Origin: Labrys miyagiensis
Lineage (GTDB): Bacteria; Pseudomonadota; Alphaproteobacteria; Rhizobiales; Labraceae
Direction: 5' to 3'
Length of the DNA stretch: 64,000 bases
Assembly: GCF_030160835.1 (NCBI RefSeq)
Contig: NZ_BSPC01000080.1
Span: forward strand, 1 to 64,000
Numbering within the stretch: position 1 is the stretch's first letter; each line of letters opens with the position of its first letter. This document shows, piece after piece, positions 17,381-27,420 of the stretch. The translations under genes and the position numbers were made by a program. Below the pieces are notes generated by a model that was not told the origin of the DNA, searched no databases, and saw only the letters and a program-made list of their open reading frames with translations.

Positions 17381-17450
17381 CAGATTCCCCCCAGCTTCAC
17401 CATAACCTACCTTGGGGGCATATGTGACAGGCGTATGACAATTGGCCGGC

Positions 17451-18206
17451 TCAGGAGCGGATGAGTGTCACGCCGGCCTTGCGATAGGGCTCGACTGTTT
17501 CGTCCGGAACATCGGCTTCGACCACCATGGCGCTGGCTTCCGAGAGCGGCGCGATCTGGAAGGGTGAGGCAGCGCCAAGCTTTTCGCGCGAAGCGAGCAC
17601 AATGGTTTCCGCCGCCTGCCGGCTCAGCGCGCGCTTGATCGCGGCTTCCTCGGCGTCGCCCGTGGTGAGGCCGAGTTCGGGATGGATGCCGGTGACGCCC
17701 AGAAAAAAGAGATCGGCGCGGATGCGGGCGATGGCCTCCGCGGCAGCAGCGCCCACCGCGACCATCGAATGGCGGAACAGCCGGCCGCCGATCAGTTCCA
17801 CGGCAATGCCTGGGTGGTTGGCGAGTTCCAATGCGACAGTCGGGCTGTGGGTGACGATCGTTGCTTCAAGCCCATGGGCGAGGTGCCGCGCGAGCTGAAG
17901 CGCCGTCGTGCCACCATCGAGCAGCACGACCTGGCCCGGCCGAACCAGCCTGGCGGCAGCGCGTCCGATGGCGACCTTGCCCTCTGGCGAGACCTCTCGG
18001 CGCGCCGCGAGATCCGCCATTGCCGGAGAGGCCGGCAGTGCCCCGCCATGCACGCGCTGCAGCAGCCCCTCGCCGGCGAGGTCGCGCAGATCCCGCCGGA
18101 TCGTGTCCTCGGAGAGCTGGAGCTCCTGGCTGACCGCCTTGGCAATGACCCGGCCGTCCCGCCGCAGCACCTCGAGGATAAGCGCCTTCCGCTCGCTGGT
18201 GAGCAT
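17451..18206 (-). CDS. DeoR/GlpR family transcriptional regulator
   Basis: This 251-residue repressor has an N-terminal DeoR helix-turn-helix (about residues 1-57, ending SEDTIRRDLRDLAGEGLLQRVHGG) and a C-terminal sugar-phosphate-sensing DeoRC domain (LDGGTTALQLARHL, then LGVTGIHPELGLTTGD). The effector is probably a phosphorylated sugar or nucleotide sugar. It is divergent from nudK, and the spacer contains five copies of an octamer-like site, so it probably controls nudK and itself. Confidence 0.9.
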   Translation of the reverse strand: MLTSERKALILEVLRRDGRVIAKAVSQELQLSEDTIRRDLRDLAGEGLLQRVHGGALPASPAMADLAARREVSPEGKVAIGRAAARLVRPGQVVLLDGGTTALQLARHLAHGLEATIVTHSPTVALELANHPGIAVELIGGRLFRHSMVAVGAAAAEAIARIRADLFFLGVTGIHPELGLTTGDAEEAAIKRALSRQAAETIVLASREKLGAASPFQIAPLSEASAMVVEADVPDETVEPYRKAGVTLIRS

Positions 18207-18219
18207 GCCAAACCGCCTT

Positions 18220-18301
18220 CACGAAATCTATTGACTCTGCACGAAATTACACGAAATTCGATAACGAGCAACTCAAGCAGTGGATTTCGTTACATTTCGT
18301 G
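18220..18301. promoter_or_regulatory. operator array between deoR and nudK
   Basis: CACGAAAT occurs at 18220-18227, 18240-18247 and 18250-18257. The reverse complement appears at 18284-18290 (ATTTCGT) and 18294-18301 (ATTTCGTG). Copy starts are 10 or 20 bases apart within each group, so all lie on one face of the helix, and the two groups point toward each other. This is what a cooperatively bound DeoR-type repressor site looks like; assignment to the adjacent regulator is inference. The last copy abuts the nudK ribosome-binding site. Confidence 0.8.
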
Positions 18302-18313
18302 CAGGAGGATAGG

Positions 18314-18916
18314 ATGAGTGTGGCTGATCGTGTGCGCGTCGAGGCGGTGAAGGTGCTGTCGGAGGACTGGTATGTGCTGAAGAAGACGACCTTCAGCTAT
18401 CAGCGGCAGGATGGCAGCTGGCAGCGCCAAAGCCGTGAGACCTATGACCGGGGCAACGGCGCCACCATCCTGCTCTACGATCCCGGCCGCCGCACCGTGA
18501 TCCTCACGCGCCAGTTCCGCTATCCCGCCTTCGTCAATGGTTGCGACGATCTCCTGATCGAGACGCCGGCGGGCCTGCTCGACAATGCCAGCCCGGAGGA
18601 GCGCATCAAGGCGGAGACCGAGGAGGAGACCGGCTTTCGCATTCAGCAGGTGCGGCGGGTCTTCGAGGCCTATATGAGCCCCGGCTCGGTGACCGAAAAG
18701 CTGTTCTTCTTCGTCGCGACCTACCGGCCCGGCGACCGCATCGGCGAGGGCGGCGGCCACGAGGCGGAGGGCGAGGATATCGACATGCTGGAAGTCACCA
18801 TCGACGAAGCGCTCGCGATGATCGCGCGCGGCGAGATCCGCGACGGCAAGACCATCATGCTCCTGCAATACGCCGCGCTGCATCTGTTTGGCGAGGTGCG
18901 AAACGCCCGTTCCTAA
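18314..18916 (+). CDS. nudK: GDP-mannose pyrophosphatase (Nudix hydrolase)
   Basis: This 200-residue Nudix enzyme probably hydrolyses GDP-mannose or ADP-ribose to sugar phosphate and nucleoside monophosphate. The Nudix box follows the NudK variant (GLLDNASPEERIK, then AETEEETGF, about residues 92-113), and the next segment, YMSPGSVTEKLFFFVATY, is a NudK hallmark. The ATG at 18314 lies six bases after a perfect AGGAGG, which decides against the in-frame start 15 bases earlier. Expression is probably repressed by the divergent DeoR regulator through the octamer array. A nucleotide-sugar or sugar-phosphate signal would fit that regulator family. Confidence 0.9.
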   Translation: MSVADRVRVEAVKVLSEDWYVLKKTTFSYQRQDGSWQRQSRETYDRGNGATILLYDPGRRTVILTRQFRYPAFVNGCDDLLIETPAGLLDNASPEERIKAETEEETGFRIQQVRRVFEAYMSPGSVTEKLFFFVATYRPGDRIGEGGGHEAEGEDIDMLEVTIDEALAMIARGEIRDGKTIMLLQYAALHLFGEVRNARS

Positions 18917-19763
18917 GGGCTGTCGACTTCACACATCTCGGCCTCCCGCGCCTTTGGCTCGATGCGCCGAGGTTTGTATACGCCACGCGCAAGCGCTCTC
19001 GTTCCCACGCCTTGTCAGGCTGGGTTGATGAAGAGAAACCGGGCGATGGCGGCTGCGGAGCAGCCGTGAAAGCATAGATCATGGAAGATGGCAGGCCGCA
19101 TTGTCGGCCAGACGCCATCGCCCTGTTCCGGCTGCCGGGCACGCTGACAAGGCGCGCAAGGCCACCTGTTTTTCCGCCTGAGAAGGCGGAGGCGGGCCAA
19201 GGCGGATGGCACGGACCATCCGGACCCAGGCACGCCGGCTCGGCAAAGGGGCCTAGCGCTTCCATCTGGCCGGACGGAGGCATGAGCCGTCTTCACCGCA
19301 TCGGCGGGAGAAGGTAGGGAGGCGTTGGCGGGCTGTTGCCCGTCCCGCTCCGTCCCGGGATCTTGATCGCGTGGTCCTGCCATCGCGAGGCACTTCCATG
19401 GTGTGCCGATCCCGTCTGTCCCGCTCGTCACCCCCCGGAAGCCGGCTTCGAGAGAAGCTGACCGCCGCGCGCCTACCGCTTGGATAGGCTGTCGGGGTGG
19501 ATGGAGGGTTCGGAGCCGGGTCGTTCCTTCGCCGGCTGCTGACGCCTCATTCCAAGACGGATGAGAACACGGGAACGAGAAAAAATCAAGATTAGTTCTT
19601 TTTTTGTTCAACGAAATCCAACGCCAGTGTCATCGGCGGAGGAGGATGCCAGAGCGTGCGCTGTCGATTGGCCGGGTCGCTGGCGGGTGGTCCGACCGGA
19701 CAACTGGGGATCGTTCAGGAATGAGCGGTGCCTATGGAGCTGCCGGTCGCTCCCCCGGGTGTC
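18917..19763. other. long intergenic region without a recognised gene
   Basis: About 850 bases between nudK and the convergent dehydrogenase gene hold no frame with a convincing ribosome-binding site or a protein I recognise. Several overlapping open frames exist on both strands but have the composition of chance frames. An AT-rich tract lies at about 19575-19615 and small GC-rich inverted repeats occur (for example CCGCC/GGCGG near 19170-19190). A degraded gene or a structured RNA cannot be excluded. Confidence 0.4.
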
Positions 19764-20789
19764 TCACCCGACATCGACGACAATCTTGCCGAACGCCCCG
19801 CGATCGAGGTGATCGAGCGCCGCCTGCACATCCTCGAAGGCATAGCGTCGGTCGATCACCGGCTTCAGCCCAAGATCGTCCACGGCCCGGCCGAACGCCT
19901 CCTGCGCGGTGCGATGGCCGACGCCGATGCCCTGGATGGTGAGGCCCTTGAGCATGATCGGCCCCACCGGTCCGGAGACCTCGAAGCCCTCCATCACGCC
20001 GACGACGGAGATGCGCCCGCCCATCGCCGCGGCCTGGATCGAGCGGCCGAGGCCCGCGCCGCCCGCGATCTCCACGATATGATCGGCGCCACGGTCCCCG
20101 GTCAGCCTGAGGACCGCCTCGACCCAGTCCTCCTGGCTGCGGTCAATGCCATGATCGGCACCCATCGCCTTGGCGCGCGCCAGCTTGTCGACGCTGCTGG
20201 AGGTGACGATCACTTGCGCGCCGCCCGCCTTGGCCAGTTGCAGGCCGAACAGGGAGACGCCGCCCGTGCCCTGGATCACCACCGTCTTGCCCAGCAGCGA
20301 CCCGCCTCGCTCCATCAAGGCGAACCAGGCTGTCACCCCGGCCACCGGCAGGGTACTGGCCTGCGCGTCGTCAAGGCTCGCCGGCGTGGCGGTGAACCAG
20401 CCTTCCGGGAAGACGACATAATCCGACAGCACCCCCGGAAAGATGCCACCCAGCGTGCGGTAAGGCGGCGTGCGGGCGTTGCCCTTGTTCAAGCCACTGA
20501 TCCATTCGGGGATGAAGGCGGAAATCACCCGGTCTCCCGGCTTGAAGCGCGCCGCACCCTCACCCGCCGCCTCGACCACGCCCGCCAGATCGGAAGCCGG
20601 CGTGAAGGGAAAGGCGAGCGGCAGGCCGAAGCCCGTCTCGATCACCAGCTTGTCGCGGTAATTCAGGGACGCTGCGGCGACGCGCACCAGCACCTCGCCC
20701 GGCCCGGGCTTCGGCTTTTCGACGGTTTCCAGCTTCAGGCGATCCCGCCCCACCGCGTCCATCGACCAGCGCCTCATGGTCTCACTCAT
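19764..20789 (-). CDS. medium-chain dehydrogenase/reductase, NAD(P)-dependent
   Basis: This 341-residue MDR-superfamily enzyme is of the zinc-alcohol-dehydrogenase-like/quinone-reductase type. It has an N-terminal GroES-like domain (LNYRDKLV, PFTPASDLAGVVEAAG) and a Rossmann domain with TGGVSLFGLQLAKAGGAQVIVT (split here: TGGVSLFGLQ at about 178). The Cys ligands of the structural zinc lobe are missing, which favours a zinc-free reductase acting on quinones or enones. The ATG at 20789 is preceded by GGAG. It is divergent from a LysR gene with an inverted repeat between them, so that regulator probably controls it. Confidence 0.87.
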   Translation of the reverse strand: MSETMRRWSMDAVGRDRLKLETVEKPKPGPGEVLVRVAAASLNYRDKLVIETGFGLPLAFPFTPASDLAGVVEAAGEGAARFKPGDRVISAFIPEWISGLNKGNARTPPYRTLGGIFPGVLSDYVVFPEGWFTATPASLDDAQASTLPVAGVTAWFALMERGGSLLGKTVVIQGTGGVSLFGLQLAKAGGAQVIVTSSSVDKLARAKAMGADHGIDRSQEDWVEAVLRLTGDRGADHIVEIAGGAGLGRSIQAAAMGGRISVVGVMEGFEVSGPVGPIMLKGLTIQGIGVGHRTAQEAFGRAVDDLGLKPVIDRRYAFEDVQAALDHLDRGAFGKIVVDVG

Positions 20790-20856
20790 GTTCAACTCCA
20801 TCGACTGTCTGTTGGCGAAGGAGTCGAAATCTACTGTTGCTTATGCGGAACCGGTG

Positions 20857-20879
20857 GCGATAAGATTTCTCAATATCGC
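20857..20879. promoter_or_regulatory. candidate LysR box
   Basis: Inverted arms GCGATA (20857-20862) and TATCGC (20874-20879) are separated by 11 bases, giving a T-N11-A-like core typical of LysR sites. They lie in the 117-base spacer of the divergent dehydrogenase and lysR genes. Confidence 0.5.
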
Positions 20880-20906
20880 TTCCTAAAATTCTCCAATGAG
20901 GCAGAT

Positions 20907-21830
20907 ATGACTGATCGTTTGACCGGCGTCGCCGTGTTTGTCGAAGCCGTCGAGGCTGGTGGCTTCGCGGCGGCGGCGCAGCGGCTGAACCTGTCGCGCT
21001 CGGCCGTCGGCAAGACCGTCGCCAAGCTCGAGGAAAGGCTGGGCGCGCGCCTCTTCCACCGCACCACGCGCAGCCAGAGCCTGACGGAGGACGGCCAGAT
21101 CTTCTACGAGCGCTGCCTGCGCGCCCTCGCCGAGATCCGCGACGGCGAGGCCATGCTCGACAGCGGCCGCCGCGAGGTTTCCGGGCGCCTGCGCGTCAGC
21201 ATGCCCGCCCTCTTCGGCCGCCATTGCGTCGCGCCGCTGCTGCTCAAGCTCGCCGCGCAGCATCCGCGCCTCGAACTCAATCTCAATCTCTCCGACCGCC
21301 GCGTGGATCTCATCGAGGATGGGTTCGACCTCGCGATCCGCAATGGCGCACTGGAATCCGACGCCAGCCTCACGACCCGCCGGATCGCCCAGCAACGCAT
21401 GACCCTGTGCGCTTCGCCCACTTATCTGCGCGAGCGTGGCGTACCCCAGACCATTGCCGCCCTGCATGAGCATGATGCGGTGATTTATATGCGGGCAGGC
21501 CAGCCGCGTGCCTGGCTCTTCCCGGTCCCGGAGGGCGCTCCCTTGGAAATCATGCCCAGGAGCCGCTTCCAGTTCGACGCTCTCGATGTCATCGCCGACG
21601 CGACGGCGGGCGGAATGGGTATCGCCTGGCTGCCCTGCTGGCTGATCGCCGGTCAGGTGCGCCGTGGCGAACTCGTGCGCGTGCTCACCGACATTCCCGG
21701 GCTGCTCTTCGATGTCCACGCTCTATGGCCAAGCTCGCCCCATCTGCCCCTCAGGGTGCGCGCCGCCATCGATGCCCTGGCGGCGAACCTGTCGCGCGCC
21801 ATGGGCAATGAGATCGGCCTGGCGGCCTGA
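20907..21830 (+). CDS. LysR family transcriptional regulator
   Basis: This 307-residue regulator has an N-terminal winged helix (about residues 1-60; FAAAAQRLNLSRSAVGKTVAKLEERLGARLFHR contains it) and a type 2 periplasmic-binding-like effector domain. The segment order (VSMPALFGRH, DGFDLAIRNG, TAGGMGIAWLP) resembles the LysR subgroup that controls divergent quinone or alcohol reductases. The ATG at 20907 follows GAGGCAG. It is divergent from the dehydrogenase gene and probably responds to that enzyme's substrate. Confidence 0.9.
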   Translation: MTDRLTGVAVFVEAVEAGGFAAAAQRLNLSRSAVGKTVAKLEERLGARLFHRTTRSQSLTEDGQIFYERCLRALAEIRDGEAMLDSGRREVSGRLRVSMPALFGRHCVAPLLLKLAAQHPRLELNLNLSDRRVDLIEDGFDLAIRNGALESDASLTTRRIAQQRMTLCASPTYLRERGVPQTIAALHEHDAVIYMRAGQPRAWLFPVPEGAPLEIMPRSRFQFDALDVIADATAGGMGIAWLPCWLIAGQVRRGELVRVLTDIPGLLFDVHALWPSSPHLPLRVRAAIDALAANLSRAMGNEIGLAA

Positions 21831-22071
21831 GCCAGGCAGCAACGGCTTCCCCTTCTGGGGCGGCAACTATATTTCGGGCGATCCCGTCAGAAACCGTCGC
21901 CCTCATAGAACATTTATTAGGCCATTATGACCTATGGGCAGAGGCAGGCTGCACTGTTGGTAGGCAAAGACGACCCCTCCTCCTATTCAGCCTGTATCAC
22001 GTGTATTGACCGCTTGCCGCGCCGGTCGATCTCGCTAAAACTAGTCGCGAGCTGCACTTGTGGAGGAGTGG

Positions 22072-23469
<1,398 letters not shown>

Positions 23470-23487
<18 letters not shown>

Positions 23488-23533
23488 AGACTTGGATTCT
23501 TGACCGATGAAGATTTGGATTCTCGACCGATGA
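23470..23533 (+). repeat. three-copy 23-base tandem repeat across a stop codon
   Basis: TGGATTCTTGACCGATGA occurs at 23470-23487 (end of the ATP-grasp gene including its TGA) and at 23493-23510; the third copy at 23516-23533 has one change (TTCTC for TTCTT). The period is exactly 23 bases, so later copies fall in other reading frames. It looks like a recent slippage or duplication of the gene end. Confidence 0.9.
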
Positions 23534-23588
23534 TGGCTGTCCGCTTCACATCGCCCTCCTGCCTTCAACGCTCTACGGACGAATAGAC

Positions 23589-24530
23589 ATGCTGTCGCGT
23601 ACCGCCGATAACCTCTTCTGGCTGGCCCGCTATGTGGAGCGGGCCGAATATCTGGCGCGCATCCTCGATGCTGCCTACCGCCTGTCCTCCCTCCCCGCCT
23701 CCTATGGCGGCGTTACCACCGAATGGGAGAGCGCGGTGGAGACCGCCGGCTGTGGCCCGGCCTTCTTCGCCAAGCACGAGGAAGCCAATGAGCGCACGGT
23801 GACGGAGTTCCTGGCCTTCTCGGCGGACAACCCCTCCTCGATCCGCAATTGCTTCGAGATGGCGCGCTCCAACGCCCGCGGCGTGCGCACCGCACTGACA
23901 GCCGAGATGTGGTCGACCATCAATGACGCCTGGCTGCAGCTCAAGAACTACAACTCCGCCCATATGAGCCGCGAGGAAGTGGCGCGCTTCCTGGAATGGG
24001 TGAAGGGCGTGTCGCTGATGTTCGACGGCTCGGCCTACCGCACCATGCTGCGCAACGATGCCTATGCCTTCGCGCGCCTCGGCCTCTTCCTCGAGCGCGC
24101 CGACAACACCGCCCGCATCCTCGACGTGAAGTATCACGTGCTGCTGCCCCCCTCGGAAAGCGTCGGCGGCAGCCTCGACTACTTCCAGTGGACGGCGATC
24201 CTGCGCGCCGTCTCAGCCCTCACGGCCTATCACTGGGTCTACAAGGAGAGCCTCAAGCCTTGGCTGGTGGCCGACCTCTTGACGCTCAACACCCAGATGC
24301 CGCGCTCGCTCGCGTCCTGCTACGAAAACCTCAGCGGCAATCTCGACCAGCTTTCCCAGGTCTATGGCCGCCAGGGCCCGGCCCAGCGCCTGGTGCGCGT
24401 GACCCAGTCGCGGCTGCAGAATCTGAGCATCGACGAGGTTTTCCAGTCCGGCCTGCATGATTTTGTCACGGACTTCATTACAGATAACAACAATCTGAGC
24501 ACGGCCATCGCCGAGCAGTATCTGAACTGA
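23589..24530 (+). CDS. Alpha-E domain protein
   Basis: This 313-residue helical protein is of the Alpha-E family (PF04168), characteristically starting MLSRTADNLFWLARYVERAEYLAR, of which the first 20 residues are diagnostic. Its molecular role is unknown; it nearly always accompanies permuted ATP-grasp and transglutaminase-like genes and is thought to be part of a peptide-modification or degradation system. Conserved residues include the ERADNTARILDVKY segment in the middle. It starts about 100 bases after the ATP-grasp gene, after the tandem repeat, and is followed 15 bases on by the transglutaminase gene. Confidence 0.92.
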   Translation: MLSRTADNLFWLARYVERAEYLARILDAAYRLSSLPASYGGVTTEWESAVETAGCGPAFFAKHEEANERTVTEFLAFSADNPSSIRNCFEMARSNARGVRTALTAEMWSTINDAWLQLKNYNSAHMSREEVARFLEWVKGVSLMFDGSAYRTMLRNDAYAFARLGLFLERADNTARILDVKYHVLLPPSESVGGSLDYFQWTAILRAVSALTAYHWVYKESLKPWLVADLLTLNTQMPRSLASCYENLSGNLDQLSQVYGRQGPAQRLVRVTQSRLQNLSIDEVFQSGLHDFVTDFITDNNNLSTAIAEQYLN

Positions 24531-24545
24531 ACTTTTGAGACTCGC

Positions 24546-25385
24546 ATGCGTATTCGCGTCGCCCACGAGACAGCCTATCGCTATGAACGCCCGGCAAAGT
24601 CGGTCACCCAGACGCTGCGCCTGACGCCGCGTTCCCATGATGGGCAGCATGTCGTACGCTGGCGTATCGATATCGACCAGGATGTGCGCCTCACCGTGGC
24701 AGAGGACGCCTTCGGGAACATCACCCATGCCTTCACGGCGAGCGGCAGCATCGACACCATGCATGTGCGCGTCGAGGGCGAGGTGGAGACGCATGATCAT
24801 GCCGGCGTGCTGCATGGCGTGATCGAGCGCTTCCCCGTCTCGCTCTATCTGCGCGATACCGATCTCACCACGGCCAACGAGCAGATCCGCGGCTTCGCCC
24901 GGCAGGTCGTGCCCCCGGGGGAGGGAGCGCTTGCCGCCAGTCATGCGCTGATGGAGGCGATCCACGACCGTGTCGAATGGAGCCGCGACGCCAAGCAGGC
25001 GGCCACGCCGATCGCCGAGATCTTCGCAAGGCGCAAAGGTATCTGCCAGGATCTCACTCATCTGTTCATCGCCTGCGCCCGCGAGTTGAAGATCCCGGCG
25101 CGCTATGTCAGCGGCCTGCTCTACCAAACCGACGGCGACGCCGGCAGCGCCAGCCATGCCTGGGCCGAGACCTATGCCGAAGGACTGGGTTGGGTCGGCT
25201 TCGATCCCTCGCTGCAGATCTGCCCCACCGTACATCATATCCGCGTCGCCGCCGGGCTCGACTACCTCAGTGCCGCGCCGGTACGGGGCGCCCATTATGG
25301 CGGAGAAGGCGAGAGCCTCGAAGTTCATTTCGACATCGGCGAGAAGACCGCCCCGCGTCAGGAGCAGCGCCAATCCCAGAGCTGA
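24546..25385 (+). CDS. transglutaminase-like cysteine protease
   Basis: This 279-residue protein has an N-terminal beta domain (BTLCP-associated, starting MRIRVAHETAYRYERPAKSV) and a transglutaminase-like catalytic core: Cys in RKGICQDLTHLF, His in ASHAWAETY and Asp in VGFDPS, so the triad is complete. Such proteins are probably peptidases or amidases acting on the product of the neighbouring ATP-grasp ligase. It is the last gene of the trio, and the partner Anbu gene lies 11 kb downstream. Confidence 0.92.
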   Translation: MRIRVAHETAYRYERPAKSVTQTLRLTPRSHDGQHVVRWRIDIDQDVRLTVAEDAFGNITHAFTASGSIDTMHVRVEGEVETHDHAGVLHGVIERFPVSLYLRDTDLTTANEQIRGFARQVVPPGEGALAASHALMEAIHDRVEWSRDAKQAATPIAEIFARRKGICQDLTHLFIACARELKIPARYVSGLLYQTDGDAGSASHAWAETYAEGLGWVGFDPSLQICPTVHHIRVAAGLDYLSAAPVRGAHYGGEGESLEVHFDIGEKTAPRQEQRQSQS

Positions 25386-25683
25386 GGGATCACGCGAGAA
25401 TGCGGCCGAGCACCCTGGCCGGCTTCGGGGATCGAATTGCCTGACACGACCGGCACCATGCTACCGCCGACCTGCGGAAGTCTAGGGATGCCTGACTTTG
25501 GGGAAATCAAGTGCGTGTGGAAGACACCACACCGCCCAGCCCGGCAGATCCGGCTCGCTGGACACCTCGCTTGCCATCGGCTTCAGCCGGATGGATCTCC
25601 TCATAATCCACAGAAACAGGCCCGAAAAAATCTGGGGAAAAGCTGTGGACTATTAGGCTTTCGTTAACAAACACCCACGAGCA
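25386..25683. other. gap after the transglutaminase gene, no gene seen
   Basis: The sequence here becomes less GC-rich toward its right end. TAATCCACA at about 25604 and TGTGGACTA at about 25649 resemble DnaA boxes with one or two mismatches, but nothing else suggests an origin. No coding frame with a ribosome-binding site is seen. Confidence 0.4.
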
Positions 25684-25980
25684 TCACAGGCTCGTATCGT
25701 GTTTCGGCGCGTATTTGACCATGGACATCTGGGTCTTAGGCCAGAGCCGGGAGACCGCAAATGCGCCGAGTATGCCGAATACGTAACCAAACTGTATAGC
25801 CACTCCGACCGCGAGCAGACCAAGAATAGCGGTCAGCATATCATGGCCAGAAAGCCAAACTACGAGCGCGCTCCCAACGGTTTCGACGAGAGCGACTATT
25901 ACGAAATGAAACAGTGGTATCCAGGATCCACAAAGAACACCTAGCGTCATCGATATAACGACAGGCCAGATCACGAACAT
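25684..25980 (-). CDS. small hypothetical membrane protein
   Basis: This 98-residue protein has three hydrophobic segments (starting MFVIWPVVISMTLGVLCG, then HFVIVALVETVGSALVVWL, then ILGLLAVGVAIQFGYVFGIL) and a short basic cytoplasmic tail. It is not recognised. The ATG at 25980 is supported by a very good GGAGAGGAAA ribosome-binding site, which makes it more than a chance frame; the frame stays open further upstream, but that part has no such signal. It lies alone in a stretch of clearly lower GC than its surroundings, so acquisition by transfer is possible. Confidence 0.65.
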   Translation of the reverse strand: MFVIWPVVISMTLGVLCGSWIPLFHFVIVALVETVGSALVVWLSGHDMLTAILGLLAVGVAIQFGYVFGILGAFAVSRLWPKTQMSMVKYAPKHDTSL

Positions 25981-26453
25981 TTTCCTCTCCAAGATTATGT
26001 TTGTTCTGTGCTCCGCACGCATTACTTTCGACGAAGCCCGCAAGTGGCAGGCCAATACTCCTTTCTCATCGTCGCAACTCAACTACAAATCCGTCGTGCA
26101 ACCTCACTCCGTGGGCATTTCTGCTCGCACCTAGACTCAGGCTGCCAAGACAGACCGGCAACTCGGCGCCGAGTGAACTATCTTTCTTTGTAGGTAGCAA
26201 GCACTAATCGGAATAGGTAGCCAGATTTAATGAAGACACCGCCGAAGGATTCTTGCTCCTCGACTAACGAGACAGCACTCCCCTCCCCTTTGGAGATAAT
26301 GTCTAAGCGTAAGCAGCGGACGCAACGGAAGCTGAGCCAAGCGCAAGACGCCTTGGTAATCGTTTACCAGAGTTCGTCACAAAAGGTGCGCCTGAATGAC
26401 TTAGCTGGCTGCGCCTGTCGCCCACTTCTGTTCAAACCGGCTCAAATTGAACG
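25981..26453. other. low-GC intergenic stretch without a recognised gene
   Basis: About 470 bases have visibly lower GC and different codon texture from the rest of the window. Short open frames occur (for example at 26230-26484) but none has a ribosome-binding site or a recognisable product. This could be a scar of a past insertion together with the small membrane gene on its left. Confidence 0.4.
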
Positions 26454-27350
26454 TCAGGACAGAAAGAACACGCCCTCCTCCTGACCCGCAACACTTGTCC
26501 TGATCGAGAAGAGAGAGCCCGAAAGCCGTTCATTGGGAGCGCGGGCGGAGGTCACATAAAGTGTTTTCAGGTCCGCTCCTCCGAAAGCGCAGGTGGTAAT
26601 ATTGCTGACCGGCATATCGATGATGCGATCGATCTTGCCGTTGGGGGCGACACGCACCACGCAACGCCCGCCATAGCGGCAATTCCACAGATATCCCTCG
26701 CAATCCATGGCAGAACCGTCCGGATAGCCGCGATCGAAACCTTCGAAGAAGACGCTCGGCTCGCCGATATCGCCGCTAGCCAGGTCATAGCCGAATTCCC
26801 AGATGACGTTTCGCATCGTATCGCCGAAATAGAAGTGGCTGCGATCGGGGCTCCAGCACAGTGTGTTGGAGATCATCAGCTCTTCGCGGAAGATGCGTAC
26901 CGCGCCATCGGGCGCGACGCGAAAGAGCTTGCCCTCGGTTCCTCCCGCCTCCAGCGCCTCGCCGTCGGGCCCGACATTGTTGCGCATGGAGCCGACCCAG
27001 AAATTGCCGGCGGGATCGCTGCGCCCGTCATTGAGGCGCACGCCCGGCGAGCCCGGCAGTTCGAAGCCGTGGTCGAGCCGCTTGTCCTGCGCCGGCCACC
27101 AGTGGATCAGGCGCGAGCCGAGCGCCACCAGGAAGCGCGCGGGATCGCTGGTGAGCGACAGCGCCACCACCGGCTCCCGGAACAGCCAGGTCTTCACGGA
27201 CGCAGTGGCCGTGTCGTAACGGTGGATGAGGAAGCGGGTGATGTCGGTCCAGTAGACCGCGGCCTCGTCGGCCTTCCAGACTGCGCCTTCACCGGTACCA
27301 TCGCCGATCGGCGCGGCGATGGTGATCTCACCGAGTGTGATGTCGCTCAC
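26454..27350 (-). CDS. SMP-30/gluconolactonase-family protein
   Basis: This 298-residue six-bladed beta-propeller is expected to hydrolyse a sugar-acid lactone or related ester with one divalent metal. Family markers are GEGAVW (Glu ligand, about residue 20), RLNDGRSDPAGNFWVGSM, SNTLCWSPDRSHFYFGDT and YPDGSAMDCEGYLW, which carry the Asn and Asp metal ligands. The GTG start at 27350 has GGGAGGA upstream. It is the last gene of a minus-strand block with an FAD oxidase, an amidinohydrolase-fold enzyme and an M20 amidohydrolase, but a gap of about 70 bases leaves co-transcription unproven. Confidence 0.88.
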   Translation of the reverse strand: MSDITLGEITIAAPIGDGTGEGAVWKADEAAVYWTDITRFLIHRYDTATASVKTWLFREPVVALSLTSDPARFLVALGSRLIHWWPAQDKRLDHGFELPGSPGVRLNDGRSDPAGNFWVGSMRNNVGPDGEALEAGGTEGKLFRVAPDGAVRIFREELMISNTLCWSPDRSHFYFGDTMRNVIWEFGYDLASGDIGEPSVFFEGFDRGYPDGSAMDCEGYLWNCRYGGRCVVRVAPNGKIDRIIDMPVSNITTCAFGGADLKTLYVTSARAPNERLSGSLFSIRTSVAGQEEGVFFLS

Positions 27351-27420
27351 CGAGTGTCCTCCCTTGGCGTCGCGATCCTTTCAGGCCGACATCAGGGAAG
27401 CAAGGCCCGCAGGCAAGGCT

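Noticed and set aside
18917-19763. Overlapping open frames in the nudK-dehydrogenase gap
   Set aside because: None has a convincing ribosome-binding site or protein family, and they overlap one another on both strands.
25600-25660. DnaA-box-like words TAATCCACA and TGTGGACTA near an AT-rich stretch
   Set aside because: Only two imperfect boxes, no cluster, no dnaA, hemE or parAB nearby; not enough for an origin.
26230-26484. 84-codon plus-strand frame
   Set aside because: No ribosome-binding site, no family, and it overlaps the end of the lactonase gene.
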